Positions 32,058 to 43,100 of a stretch of DNA of 64,000 nt are shown one piece after another. Numbering within the stretch: position 1 is the stretch's first letter; every line of letters begins with the position of its first letter. Source of the stretch: Coprinellus micaceus (taxonomy: Eukaryota > Basidiomycota > Agaricomycetes > Agaricales > Psathyrellaceae); assembly GCA_951394405.1 (NCBI GenBank), contig OX596335.1, forward strand, positions 248,001 through 312,000, written 5' to 3'. A program made the position numbers and the translations under genes. The notes beneath the pieces were generated by a model. It ran no database searches and had not been told where the DNA came from. It saw only the letters and a program-made list of their open reading frames with translations.

Positions 32058-32794
32058 ATGGTCCGCCTCGGTCCTTACAACCCCTGCGGCCGATTCGGAG
32101 GAACGCTCTTGCTTGTAGCTTTCTTCCTCTCACCAGCCAGTGCAGCTGTCATCGATGGAGGTGGTGGAGGAGGCGGCGGAGGAGGGGTAACATGCTCGAA
32201 CGGGTACGCGTACCAAGGCATCTAACTAATACTTACCTAAACCTCTCCGCTCACTTGACTTCACTTAGATTCCAACCCGCGGCTAATAACCCCCTCACAT
32301 GTGTCTGCCCCTCGCCCAAGACCGTCTGCGGCGTAACTTGCGGGACGTTCTCCGCGTGCCAGAGCGGGATTCCCGTCGTTCGGCGTGCCGCCGACAGCAC
32401 CTACGCTGATCTACTCCCGCGCTCCTCGCGCAGTGGTAACAGGGCACTGTGCCCCCCACGCAAGACACCGTGCGGCATACTCAACAAGGGACCCAAGGCA
32501 TGGGAGTGCGTCGATACCGAGAGAGACTTGTTTAGTTGTGGGGGTTGCGCAGTGAGTGGGCCGTTCGGACAGGGTATGCAGGGGGGGTGGGATTGTAGTA
32601 CGATTGAGGGCGCTGCGGCAGTAAGGTGTAACGGGGGCAGGTGTGTGGTGGAGAGCTGCACGGGAGGGTACGTCCCGTCTAAGAACGCGTCCGCGTGCGT
32701 GGTGGAGGAGCAGGAGCCTGAGGAGGAGCAGGAGGTTTCGCTGGGGAGTGTGTTGAGGGGTGGGTTGAAGAGTGTGCTTGGGGTTGGGGTTTAA
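32058..32794 (+). CDS. secreted Cys-rich CPL1-like protein
   Basis: Exons 32058-32203 and 32269-32794 encode 223 aa. A signal peptide (GGTLLLVAFFLSPASAA) is followed by nine consecutive glycines. The Cys-rich core includes CPPRKTPCG, WECVDTERDLFSCGGC, GPFGQGM, WDCSTIEGAAAVRCNGGRC and SCTGGYVPSKNASACV. This spacing matches the basidiomycete CPL1-like domain, named after a secreted Cryptococcus protein. The C-terminus is Glu-rich then basic. It is likely extracellular and disulfide-bonded. The precise role of this family member is unknown. Confidence 0.85.
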
Positions 32795-33103
32795 GCATAG
32801 TTGATCCATTTCGTTGACGGGAGGACAGCGCACCAGTAGACTTTCGTTTAACTACTCCTTCTAGACTTCGTCGCATTCTCCACCCTCCCTGATATCATCG
32901 TCATTTCAGTCGGTGACGTAGTTACAGGGAGGGAAGACTCTCCTTCGACATTTTGACATTCCTATTCTACACATAGACCTCCCGTCCTATTCCCATATTT
33001 CATGTGCAAAAACGGCATGATTGGCCAATAGGGTAGTCCCCACAAGGTGGTGGAAAGCACTGATCCATTATGGATGAAAGAGGATGGATTTATCTGCGCT
33101 AAA

Positions 33104-33201
33104 TCAGAATAGGCGTCCAGGCTGGGCAGATAATGAAATTTCATGCCACATGGGAGCCTCATTCCATCTTACCCGTAACCACCATATCCACCAGCTACTT
33201 C
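33104..33201 (+). pseudogene. relic of a NACHT gene promoter and start codon region
   Basis: AGAATAGGCGTCCAGGCTGG, then GCCACATGGGAGCCTCATT and ACCATATCCACCAGCTACTTC align with the 5' flanks and first codons of NACHT1 (36163-36271) and NACHT2 (44404-44513). The start codon is ATA instead of ATG, and similarity ends soon after the sixth codon. It marks a former third copy, now truncated. Confidence 0.75.
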
Positions 33202-33328
33202 ACCAGGGCCTAGCTGGTCAAATCAACGAGATTGTGTCATTTCTTTCATTCGAATACCCGGCCGTACTTTATGCTCCAAGTTTCCCCAGACAGTCTAGGA
33301 ATCGAAAGCCTACTATGGTTACTTAGAT

Positions 33329-34631
33329 TTAAATTAACCATCCCTTTGCAATAGCATCGACAACCAGATCGCGCATCGTCTCCTCCTTCGACTTCCATTC
33401 CATCCCCAGCAGCCTCTTCTCCTTCGACGTGTCGAATTCGACTGCGTATGTGACCTGTAATGTTGGGGTTAGGTACACGATTTCTTCGGTAAGTATATTT
33501 GGCGATTGGGCAAAACGAAACGGGTTAACGCACCGTGTTCTCCGTCAACTCGGGGTATCCTTTCGCTGGGGTAAACGCTGGCCCCGAACTCGACCACGGA
33601 ATGGAAGCCCAGATCGAGTTAGCTGTGTCGAGCCATTCTTGCCATAAAAAACTCTCTGTTCAATTCGTTAGTCGTCTCCTTTCTTCCTCGCAAATCAGAA
33701 CAAGTACGGATGAGCCGGAACTGACCTGAGGATAGGATAACCCTTTCACCTCCCGCCTCACTTCGTTCTAGAGAGCGTACGTGGGCCTCAGCCGCGTCTC
33801 GGATGTCCAGCCATGCATCTCCCGTTGAGAGGATGTCCTTGGATGGGGACTGCGATTGCGTGCCAGAGGAAGAGGGGAGGAAGTGTAGTGTATCGAGGAA
33901 CATCTTGTGTGTACCCCCGAGGCCGGTGGAGGGGTATAGTGGGGGACCAAACATCTGTACAGTAGGTTTGCCTCTTCGTCAGCAATTTTGGTTAAGTATG
34001 AAGAGAGGAGTGAAGGACGTACGAAAGTGGGCAGGAGGACCGTCAAATCCCACGCGACAGAGGACTTGTGAGCTTCGTACCAATCCCAGGCAGCTCGTTC
34101 GGCGAGGGCTTTGCTCGCTCTGTATAGGTCCACACCGGCATCTGCCTTCCCTGCTTCGACATTATCCCAGTCCGCTTCGCTAATGCGCATCTTCTCGGTG
34201 GAAGCCGAACTGGGGAAGGCAGCGGCGCTCGACGTGATGACGATGCGCTTCAACGTCTCACCCCCATACGCCAGGGCACTACGGAGCAGGTTAAGGTTCC
34301 CCTCCACCGCAGGCCGTATGATCTCGTCTGCTGGTGCGTTGGGGTTTCGGAGTATAGAGGGGGACGCCGTGTGTATTATCGCGGATACGCCTTGGACTGC
34401 GTCGTCGAACGAGCCTTCTTTCTGCATGTCTTCCACAATCGCGGGTTGCAGCGTAGCCTGAGCGTGGGGGAAGATGGCCTGGAGTTCGGTGATCTTCGAC
34501 GGAGAGCGTACGGCTGCGCGGACGGTGTATCCGCGTGAGAGGAGGACTTTGATGATGTGTGCGCCGAGGTAGGATGATGCGCCTGTTACGAGGATGTACT
34601 GGGACGAGGGAGGCTGAGGGAGAGAAGGCAT
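33329..34631 (-). CDS. NAD(P)-dependent reductase, SDR A (Gre2/DFR-like)
   Basis: Four exons, 34023-34631, 33726-33954, 33534-33655 and 33329-33454, encode 361 aa. This is an extended SDR: Rossmann motif ILVTGASSYLGAHI, NADP-type basic loop (VRAAVRSPSK), active-site Tyr-Lys in LYRASK, and C-terminal WQEWLDTANS and the KSKEETMRDL helix. Such enzymes reduce aldehydes or ketones (for example Gre2 methylglyoxal/isovaleraldehyde reductase, dihydroflavonol reductase); substrate here is unknown. The reductase copies in this window range from close to distant paralogues. A TATA box lies about 108 bp upstream. Confidence 0.92.
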
Positions 34632-34738
34632 GCTTGTGATGTCCGAGTTTGCGAGTGGCGAGGGAAGGATGGATGTGCGCTGGGGTACGAGGTGCCACTG
34701 GCGTTTGAGGTTGCAGGAAGACGGGGTGGGCGCGCTCG

Positions 34739-34746
34739 TTTATATA
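34739..34746 (-). promoter_or_regulatory. TATA box of SDR A
   Basis: The minus strand reads TATATAAA about 108 bp upstream of the ATG at 34631. SDR C, D and E have TATA boxes 85-107 bp before their ATGs. Confidence 0.6.
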
Positions 34747-34986
34747 CCCTCGTTCGAGAGCTCCGATACGGATGCACGGATCCTCCCTCCTCTCATCCGT
34801 CCACCTCGGCTAATGAAGATGACGCACCAAACGCGACTCGGAGGGACGAGTGCGGAAGGATATTAAGGTCAGGTGAGGTAGATTTATCACTAAGAAGCTA
34901 CGTCCTCCCGACTCGGACGACAAGACTCGTATGACTTCGAAGCGTCACCGAAATAGCCTAGCGTGGGATCTGATCTAATCGCTATG

Positions 34987-35890
34987 CCCCTATCTTGGGC
35001 GCTTAGTGCCGGACCGGGCGGGATGCTTGCCGGAATCTGGTGACGCACTCGCTTGTTTGGGTTGCTTTCACCTTTCTCTCTCGTTCCTCCTTCAGAGTTC
35101 GTCTTGGAGACGAAGAGCGCGGCTCAAAGCGGAGGACGCGTGTGCAGACGGGAAGTGAGCGACTGCGTCGGCTTGTGGACACCCATAGTCCTCCTCGGAC
35201 CTCAAGCGCGGGGCGCCTTCCTTCGCAGCGAGTTCAGGTTCCAAGGTCTCAAAGGTCGAAGAATCAAAGCCCTGGTTTATGGACGTCGCCAATCTAACGA
35301 AGGCCTGGGAGGACGCGTTGGGCGAGGCGGTCGAGGGAGCTAACAAGGGCGAGTACTACTATTTCGTCACAGATGCATTGAGGGCTGACAAGCGAGGTAG
35401 GTAAACAGATACCATCCACCCAGAGGACGACGCAACCGTAAGCATGCTCAAGGGTGTGCTCAGCAGTCCATCCCATCCCCCGCAGGCCAGGCTATGATGG
35501 CTATCGGTGGACAATACCGTTTTCAGCGCTCCCAAGGCGGAGAGAGTGCTGGGCGGGGGTGCATGGCTTGGTACGCCGAGGATTGTGGGGGATGCGCGCA
35601 TTGGAGAAGCAAGAGGCGGGGGCGGGGAAATCTCGGCGTCTGGTGACAAGCATCGAATTTTCAGTACAATTGAAACACGGGGAATTGAAGACGATCTAAA
35701 GCTCGTGCATCTGGAAGGGATCAACCGGCGTCGAATGACATGTGCCCTTGCACTGGTTGCTGGCCTCCCTTCCTCGCCCGAGGGCTACGCCGAGCTCATC
35801 AACCCAGGCAAGGGAGTCGAATACCTCCTGAGTTCGGCGATCGGGAACTTGGAGGAGCAACAAGGTCCCCGGGTTAGTGTGCTGCACCAA
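34987..35890 (+). pseudogene. SDR pseudogene B
   Basis: The 5' flank matches that of SDR C (TATCTTGGGCGCTTA at 34991-35005, then GGACCGGGCGGG and GTGACGCAC). Downstream, frame-broken stretches align with SDR D. At about 35175 the remains of GLWT-VLL-RG appear. At about 35330 GEYYYFVT resembles the FFYYRASK region. At 35550-35600 the GGGAW motif appears, at about 35690 EDDLKLVH, and at 35760-35810 the LPSSPEGYAELINPGKGVEYLL segment (written here in pieces: LPSSPEGYAEL, GKGVEYLL). Multiple frameshifts and stops prevent one frame. It is a dead reductase copy directly upstream of NACHT1. Confidence 0.72.
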
Positions 35891-36162
35891 GGTGGGTGCC
35901 CTGCTTGATATATTTCAGGGTGGGGAGGACACTAGGTGACTCTGAAGGGAGTGGATCCGACGAGTCTACTATTACTATGGGTAGTTTAGCTTGGCCGGTG
36001 GTGGCATGATATGTTTCGAGTTCAACCTGCCAGTGACCGTAATATTCAATTCACACGACCAATCCGGGAGTGAGTTTGAGTCATCCAACAGCATTAACGC
36101 TGAAGGTAATGTGCGATTGGTCAGCAAGGAATGAGCTTATGCAGGGTGAAGTATCTACCCTG

Positions 36163-36251
36163 GGTCAGAATAGGCGCCCGCGGCTGGGCATTGACAGGTT
36201 TGAGAGGCCGCGCCACGTGTGAGCCTCGTTGGATCTCTTCTCACTACCACC
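36163..36251 (+). promoter_or_regulatory. conserved NACHT upstream block with E-box
   Basis: AGAATAGGCGCCCG...GGCTG and GCCACGTGTGAGCCTCGTT precede the NACHT1 start codon, with CACGTG at 36214-36219. The same ordered motifs precede NACHT2 at equal spacing (CACGTG at 44457-44462), while flanking bases differ, suggesting retained regulatory function. Confidence 0.6.
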
Positions 36252-37958
36252 ATGTCTACCACCAGCTACTTTTCCAACGCCAGCGATGTCCGTATCGAGA
36301 ACCTCAACCTGGTGGGCGGAAACCACTCGAGAGGCTTGGAGGAGGCTTTCAAACGTGAGGCTTCGAACGCTCCGCCTTTCGAACCGCCAATTTAATGGGA
36401 TCTCGGGCATAGATCTGTACGATAGCACCGCAATAGAAGCCGTGCACAACTCAGCAGGACGATACGGCGCACCGAAGTGCCACGAGGACACCAGGAAGGC
36501 GGTCCAAGGGGACATCCACAGTTGGATTGAGGATGGCGACGGTGAGGATGAGCCGAAGAGGATTCTATGGCTGACCGGACCTGCTGGGGCGGGGAAGACC
36601 GCCATTATGGGCACCATGGCGGACAAATGCGAAGCTCTGGGTCTCACAGGGAGCTTCTTCTTCTCGTCCTACACCGGGAACGAGAAGAGACGCTTGAAGG
36701 GGTACTTGGTCCCGACCTTGGTGTATCAGTTCATCGCACTGCTTGACGTAAAGCATCCCTTACGCCGCGCTGTACTGACAGCGATTCAACGCGACCCTTC
36801 TATCTTCCAAAGGCAGTTGGACTATCAGTTCAGAGCCCTTCTCATCAAGCCTTTTAGCGACACTAGTCACCAGTTCGATCCGTCGACTATCCCCAGGGTC
36901 TTCATGATCGATGGATTGGATGAGGTGGAAGCGGTAGGCTCTCGGGAGCCCGGCCGGGACCAGCACGACGTCCGAATAGGAAACGAGGACGACCAAGAAG
37001 AAATTCTATCCGCCCTACTCCACGTTACCAGGCACCCCACATTCCCCTTCCGCATCGTTCTCGCTAGTCGCCCCGAACGTGCCATCAAGACCTTCCTCTC
37101 ATCAGAGGCGGGCCACGTCACCCAGGAGATCTTCCTCGACGACAAGTACGACCCGGATACGGATATCGATCTATACCTCCGCGCTAGCTTTGCCAAAATT
37201 CGGAGGAGGTACCGGCTACCCGCTTCGTGGCCCGCGGAAGCTACCATGAAGAAACTGGTGTTCCGAGCGTCAGGTCAATTCATTTACGTCGCCACTATCA
37301 TCCGCGCTCTACAATGTGGGAAGCACCCGAACCCCAGAAATACTCTACGTACCCTCCTGGGACCGGAAGGCCGAGGCTGTGAAATTGACGTTCTGGCATC
37401 CTTGGACGCTCTCTACATCCGAATACTGAAGTCGAGTCCTGACCCAGTCTTGGCGGTTCGATGGATACGTGTAATCGTTGAGAAATCTTGGCGGGGTCTC
37501 TCCGCGTTCTTCATGAACCAACTAATGCAAGACCATGATGGCCAAGCCAGCTATTTGTTGGAAAGCCTCGCATCGCTTGTGTGGATACCCCCCGTCGAAG
37601 ACGAGGCGTCGCCTTACCACTTGCATCACAAATCATTCGCTGACTTCCTCGCCGACGAAAGTCGATGTGGTCATGAGCTTCATCACGCATTCCAAGGCGG
37701 CCACGAAGTCTGGATCGAACGCTGTGTCGATATATACAAGAGTACGTTCATGGCATACTTTCAACGTGACCACACAGTGACCGCCTTACGAATAGATAAA
37801 TCCCCCGTCACCGTTCTACCGGAACCGCAACAGAGATCCTTTCTACGCGAGTTCATCCGTCAGGCCGAGGGTGGACAAATACTAGCTCAATCCCTCCATG
37901 CCAAAGGGGGCATCGAAAAGCTGGCCAGGTGCGATGTGGTATGGTGGGTCCACTTTGT

Positions 37959-38957
37959 GGGGGTGTCCAATCCCCGTATGTCACGCGGCTGGCCCGTGTC
38001 ACAGTGCGTCACGGTGTCACGCGGAAACTCGAAACAGGGACTTACCGAAGCACCTTTCGTGCCATCCTGTCTCTTGTCCCCTAAATATAAATATTGAGAA
38101 GGTAGAAATCGATTTTATATGTATATAGGCGGGTAATGTAACTCATTTCGCTGCGCCAACATATGCGGCCTGCCAACGAGAGGACCAAAGGGCTCTGAGG
38201 CGCCCATGTCACGGCCCTATTTCCGTTTTTGGTCACGAGCCCGGTCGCGCTGAACACGAGCACCCGGCACCTTCTGCCCCATGGCTCTCCACTGAGTCCA
38301 CTTAGAGCCATATAAAAGACACCCTCATGAAGCTAAGCTGCTACTCTATATTTCTACCATAAATTGGTGAGATTTATATCTTTTGGTGTAACGCAAATTT
38401 GGGTATCACAAGGGGCAACTGGACACTCTTGTAAAGAATAGAACTCAGTACGATCTGCTCAGACGAGCAGGGTTTGTAGAGACTTTCACCTCCGGTGGCT
38501 TCTGGCTATAGAACTCCAGGATTCGATTTTTGATTAAAGGCCTACAAGTGTCAGATACTACCCAGTGAAAGGAGGTATCTCAGGAGGGAAGAAACCTACA
38601 AAAAATAGAATCGTGGAGTTCTGTTAGGATCCCTCTTCGCTACAAAATCGGTCTATAAATCATCCCAGTACGTGCAGTCGTTCTTGAGTTCTATTCTTTA
38701 CAAGTTTTCCCTGCCAAATTGGCCGTGACTTGAGGTGAATTCCCAGATATCTGGTCCCGTACCTGGCTTAAACACTTTTAATTTTGCCAACGCACTAATA
38801 TACCATGTGTACATCCATTCCGCATTTTATTTGAGTTGGATCTGCCGTGTAGAGCCTGCAGTCGAGCAAAGCACTCTCGGTTTCACCTATTGGCCTGTGA
38901 CACGCGCGTGACGCCTTTGTCACGCGCGTCGGCCGTATAGGGAATTGGACACCCCCA
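37959..38957. mobile_element. ~1.0-kb non-autonomous DNA transposon in NACHT1
   Basis: Terminal inverted repeats begin GGGGGTGTCCAATCCCCGTA on the left and (T)GGGGGTGTCCAATTCCCTAT on the right (reverse strand). CACTTTGT at 37951-37958 is repeated at 38958-38965, a 7-8 bp target duplication compatible with hAT-type elements. Subterminal TCACGCG and GTGTCAC motifs occur near both ends. It has no transposase frame. The interior holds a large imperfect hairpin (38428-38704). Confidence 0.82.
38428..38704. repeat. nested 277-bp imperfect palindrome inside the transposon
   Basis: CTTGTAAAGAATAGAACTCA at 38428-38447 is exactly inverted at 38685-38704. Further in, TAGAACTCCAGGATTCGATT (about 38508) pairs with the complement of AATAGAATCGTGGAGTTCT (about 38606). 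The two halves are imperfect reverse complements over most of their length. It may be a second MITE nested in the first, or a structural core of the element. Confidence 0.75.
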
Positions 38958-39734
38958 CACTTTGTTGTGGGTGAGGTCCGACACAGCCACCATGGAACCA
39001 GGAACCGCATATCTCAGCTTGGTTTGACGCAATTCACAAAAGGGTAAGTGGAGCTTTGACGCCATGGATAGGCTACTCATTGTTTGAATCCTCCAGTGCT
39101 CTTCTCCAGGCAAGTGCCTTCCCCAATGCCAACACTGGAGAAGCAATATACTTCGAACTTGCAAGGAACTGGGCTGGGATGTCCCGAATACCGTTGCCTT
39201 GTTTCGCGAGGCGTTGTACAAGCGGCTATATGTTCTCCTTGGAGACTTGCTCTGGGATATCAACTTTCACCGCCTATACTCTGATTCACGACATGACCAG
39301 CTAGAATCGGGCGATAATCCCCTTCCAGCTACGGTCACTCGCTACACAAGTGACGAAGACTATCAGGCGGAGCTCGACCTTGTTGGGGTCATGTTCTCTC
39401 ACCTACCCGCAGATTGGGAGTCCCAACTTATGCCGGAGGTGCATGGAGACCCAGCTGCCCTATGGAGTGGCTTTAAGCCCGTCATCGAGAATATAAGGCG
39501 AGAGCTCGGGATACAGGAACCAGACCAGGCGCCGACATGGGAAGCCCGCGGCATCCTTGACCCTTACTTGGGCTTTGATCACTCTATTAAAGACCTCGTG
39601 CTACTCCGATGACGCAGTTAGGGGACGTCGACGCAATCCTCCCCCTTACCTCCTGCGGTCGAGCCGATGTCCCTCCCCACAAGTCACGATCGGGGTCCAT
39701 CATGGCCTTGTCCACCGCCTTGTTTCCGAGCCCC

Positions 39735-39749
39735 TATCTTGGGCGCTTA
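39735..39749 (+). promoter_or_regulatory. shared SDR upstream motif (SDR C copy)
   Basis: TATCTTGGGCGCTTA is identical at 34991-35005 (before SDR pseudogene B) and 47467-47481 (minus strand, at the NACHT relic). Here it lies about 400 bp before SDR C. At each site a CGG(A/G)(C/G)CGGG(C/G) stretch and a GT(G/A)ACGCAC motif follow. Confidence 0.6.
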
Positions 39750-40054
39750 CCCTCGGACCGGGCGGGTAAAATTCGCCGGGGCCTTGTGACGCACCTCCCT
39801 TTGCGGGGCTGGCATTTTGCTTCCGCTTTCAACCTCCTCTCGTCGCCCTCCGTCGTGCTGGTTGCAGCCCCACCTCGTCCTACCTCGCTGCAACGCATGG
39901 TTGCTACCCACACTCGGCCTTCGACGCCAAGACTGTTGGAGGCGCCTACTTGATGACGTAGGAGGGCTCAAGCAAAGGAGGAAGGGGAGGTGAACCGGCA
40001 GAGCACCCGATGAGATCGATACGACATCCTTAGTCACCCTGTGACGATTGGCCT

Positions 40055-40062
40055 ACTATAAG
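40055..40062 (+). promoter_or_regulatory. TATA box of SDR C
   Basis: ACTATAAG lies about 85 bp upstream of the ATG at 40146, with a CT-rich leader after it. Confidence 0.5.
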
Positions 40063-40145
40063 GCGATCGATCTCTCCCCTCGTTCGCGTCCCGCTATTTG
40101 TGACTGCACGACTTCAATCCCACTCGATCGATACTCGCGACCACG

Positions 40146-43100
40146 ATGCCCACCATCCCCAAGAACGCCCTCGTCCTCGTCACAGGCGCGAACGGCTACA
40201 TTCCCATATGGACCGTCTCCTCCCTCCTCTCTCGGGGGTACTCCGTGCGCGGCACAGTCCGTAGCGCTAAGAAGGGCGACCACCTCCTTTCCTATTTCGA
40301 TGCCTACGCGAAGTACGGGAAGTTCGAGTTGGCTATTGTGGAGGATATAACGAAAGAGGGCGCCTTCGACGAAGCTGTGAAAGGTGTAGATGGGATCGCT
40401 CATATGGCGAGCCCGTTCCATGAGAATGTGGATGATCCTGAGGGTGCGTTGGCTCTTCCCCCTTTCTTCTCCTTCCCCCTACTCTCCGATAACCGAACTA
40501 ATTCCCTCTCCGAACAGAATTTATCCGCCCCGCCGTTCAAGGCACGCTCACCCTCCTGCGCTCCGCCCAAGCCCACGCAGGCCCTCAACTCAAACGGGTC
40601 GTCATCACCTCCTCCTGCGCCGCCGTCATTACCCTCCAACCCACCGCACGCACCTTCTCCGAACTCGACTGGAATGAGCAGTCTATCGACGAAGTGAAAG
40701 CGCAGGTGCGTTATCACCATGCGACGAGGATGAGAGCGAGTGCTAACGAGAACCCGAACAGGGCCGCGCCGCACCCCCAATGACGAAGTACCGTGCGAGC
40801 AAGACCCTCGCGGAGAAAGCTGCGCTGGAGTGGTTTGAGGAGAGGAGGGGAACCCTTGGGTGGGATGTAGCTTGGATTAATCCGCCGTTTGTGTTTGGGG
40901 TGCGTTCGTCATTTCGTTCATTCTTTCATTTCTCTTCTTGGTATTACCGCTTCGCTTCGCTGTATCGATTCGACTACGTCGCTGCGAGGTTCGACCTCTC
41001 TCTTCGTAACATGGCAGCTTCGTCCCTTCCACGTTTCGTTTCTACAGTGCGAGAGTATGGGTACTAATCTAAGTACGTTTGTGCAGCCCGCGATACACGA
41101 GATCCCAGGGAACAAGCCAGAGAACTTGAACACCTCGCTCAAAGCGTGGTACGATTTCGTGCTTGACACCAAGAACCCGAAGGGAAGGGAGGCAGTAGCG
41201 CTGAGCAATGCTTGGGTGGATGTGAGGGATTTGGCGGTACGTACCTATTCTCTGTTTCTATTTCCCTCGTCCTCTTGATCGATTTCCCTGGCATTTTGCG
41301 ACCCCTCCATTCAAGTCCACTTCTTGTCCCCTTTCATTCCCCTGACACAACGTATTTCGCCCATCGTCTGTTCGCTCCTTGAGGAAATCGAGAAGCCTCC
41401 GTGTACGCCCTGCGGTCTGACCGATTCCCGGGTCGGAGCTGTGGGTTGTGCGCTGGAGTAGTCCAGAGTGGACCTACTCGGGCGGGCTCGCTGGTCAGGC
41501 TGGTGCGCTGGGCGACGTTGGCTGGGCACCTCGGTATAGCGTCGAGGGCAAGGAGTGGTATTGGTTCCGTACACTGCTGGCATCTACATCAGATATCATA
41601 ATCTAATCTAATCTATAGCGACGCTGGCTGTGCTGGGCGCCTAAGCGCCCTGGCACATGTGCCCACCCCCTCTTGTAGCAACGCCCTCGTTGCGTCACCG
41701 AACTTGTGTCCTCCAATCATTGAATGTCCAGAAAGTACTCGGATCGTGAATGTGGGAGAAAATGCAAGGACATAGCGGTTGTGTGAATCGTCGGCATGAA
41801 AAGTGGGAAGGTGTCAAACGGGGAGGTCGAGTGAAGTCGGAGCGGGGTTGTCTACGGTATCGGTTTCGAGAGGTCCTACGGTGGATACTCACCCACGGTC
41901 TGGAACGTGAATCTGACCGCAGGGATGAGAAGTCGCGATGGTCGGGCCGACATCGACCGGATGAGGGAGGTTCGGAGTGTGATGAAGCCTCCTGCAACGG
42001 TTCCTCTGACCATACGACACGAGGAGATGGCGTCCGAATGACCTGGGAGCGGGGTTCTGGTTCGGATGATGAAGGACTCGGCTTGGTGAGACTGGGTACA
42101 GTCTCAGTCGGTGTCAAGATATGTGAGGGGTTCGAGGATGGATGCGGAAGAGGGTGTGAGGTGGTAGAGAAAGCTGGCGAGGCGGGGTTATTGTTCTCTT
42201 GTGGATGACCGCGTGCTTCGAGTCGTCCGGCCTCGAGCCCTTTCTTGAAGGCGTAGTTGGTGTCTTGCTGCCGCTGTGGCATCATGTTCTCTTGAGCTTG
42301 TGTCCATCCCACCTTTCGCCCTTCCTCGAACGCCCCTGCAATCGCTTCGGCATTCTTCTCCGACATGCGCTCAAGCACGAAATTAATGCCCCGGCCGTAT
42401 CCGTGTTCGTGACCACGCTTGAAGATGATGCGTTGGTTGGGGGTGAGAAGGCTGAGGTCGTGCTCGTCAGGTACCGGCTCGTCGTCTGAGTGTGCGGTTA
42501 CGGCGGTAGTGGTCGTGGGTGAAGAACGGGGTTCGGGGTCGGATGCGCTCGCTTGGTTCTCTGTAGACTGAGCTTCCCATCGCGCACGCTCGTCGGCAAT
42601 ACCCTGCTCGTAGGCAGCATTACGGAACTCTTCGAGACGCGCTTCATAGTCGATGATAAAGGCGTGGACTTGCTCATCGAGCTCGTCGTATCGAGCCTTG
42701 AACCGCTGGGTCGCTAGAGTGCACCCACCGCGAACACCGCTCCTGAATGCCTCGGCGATGACAGGCCCGGCTACAGGGTCTTGGAGTTCGAAGCGATCGG
42801 CGAGCCTGGTCAGAAGCTGGTCGAGGGAAATGGCTTCGTCTGGGTGGTTCTCGTCCGTTGGCGGGCTCGGTGCGGTTGGCTGGGAGTCAACAGGGAGTGG
42901 GGGAAGGATAATATGGGACTGGGATGAGGTCGCTTCCGCTGTTCGAGCAACCTTGTTGGCTCGTTGCCGTGCTCGCTTCGCTGGTGTAGCAGCCGGCATT
43001 GAAGTATCCTTATCCGGGTGAATGAAAAAAGACGGTATGATATCGGAGAAGGTCGAGAGTGGTTCGGGAAAAGTCGGTTCTGGGTTCGCGGCGAGGTAGT

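Larger units (their letters stand above)
36252..39612 (+). pseudogene. NACHT-domain STAND protein 1, interrupted by a transposon
   Basis: Exons 36252-36354, 36413-37741, 37796-~37958, [insertion], ~38966-39055 and 39097-39612. The N-terminus MSTTSYFSNASDVRIENLNL is followed by a NACHT NTPase: Walker A LTGPAGAGKTAIMG, Walker B FMIDGLDEVEA, sensor-like VLASRPERAI. Further on is YHLHHKSFADFL, typical of basidiomycete NACHT proteins. The last exon encodes a C-terminal region (CSSPGKCLPQCQHWRSN... HLPADWES) matching NACHT2. A ~1-kb element splits exon 3. Read through it, the protein would stop at 38097 (about 530 residues of gene sequence retained plus transposon-derived residues). Beyond the insertion a 1-nt frame mismatch remains relative to NACHT2. 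STAND NTPases act as NLR-like intracellular receptors in heterokaryon incompatibility or defence; partner and trigger here are unknown. Confidence 0.85.
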
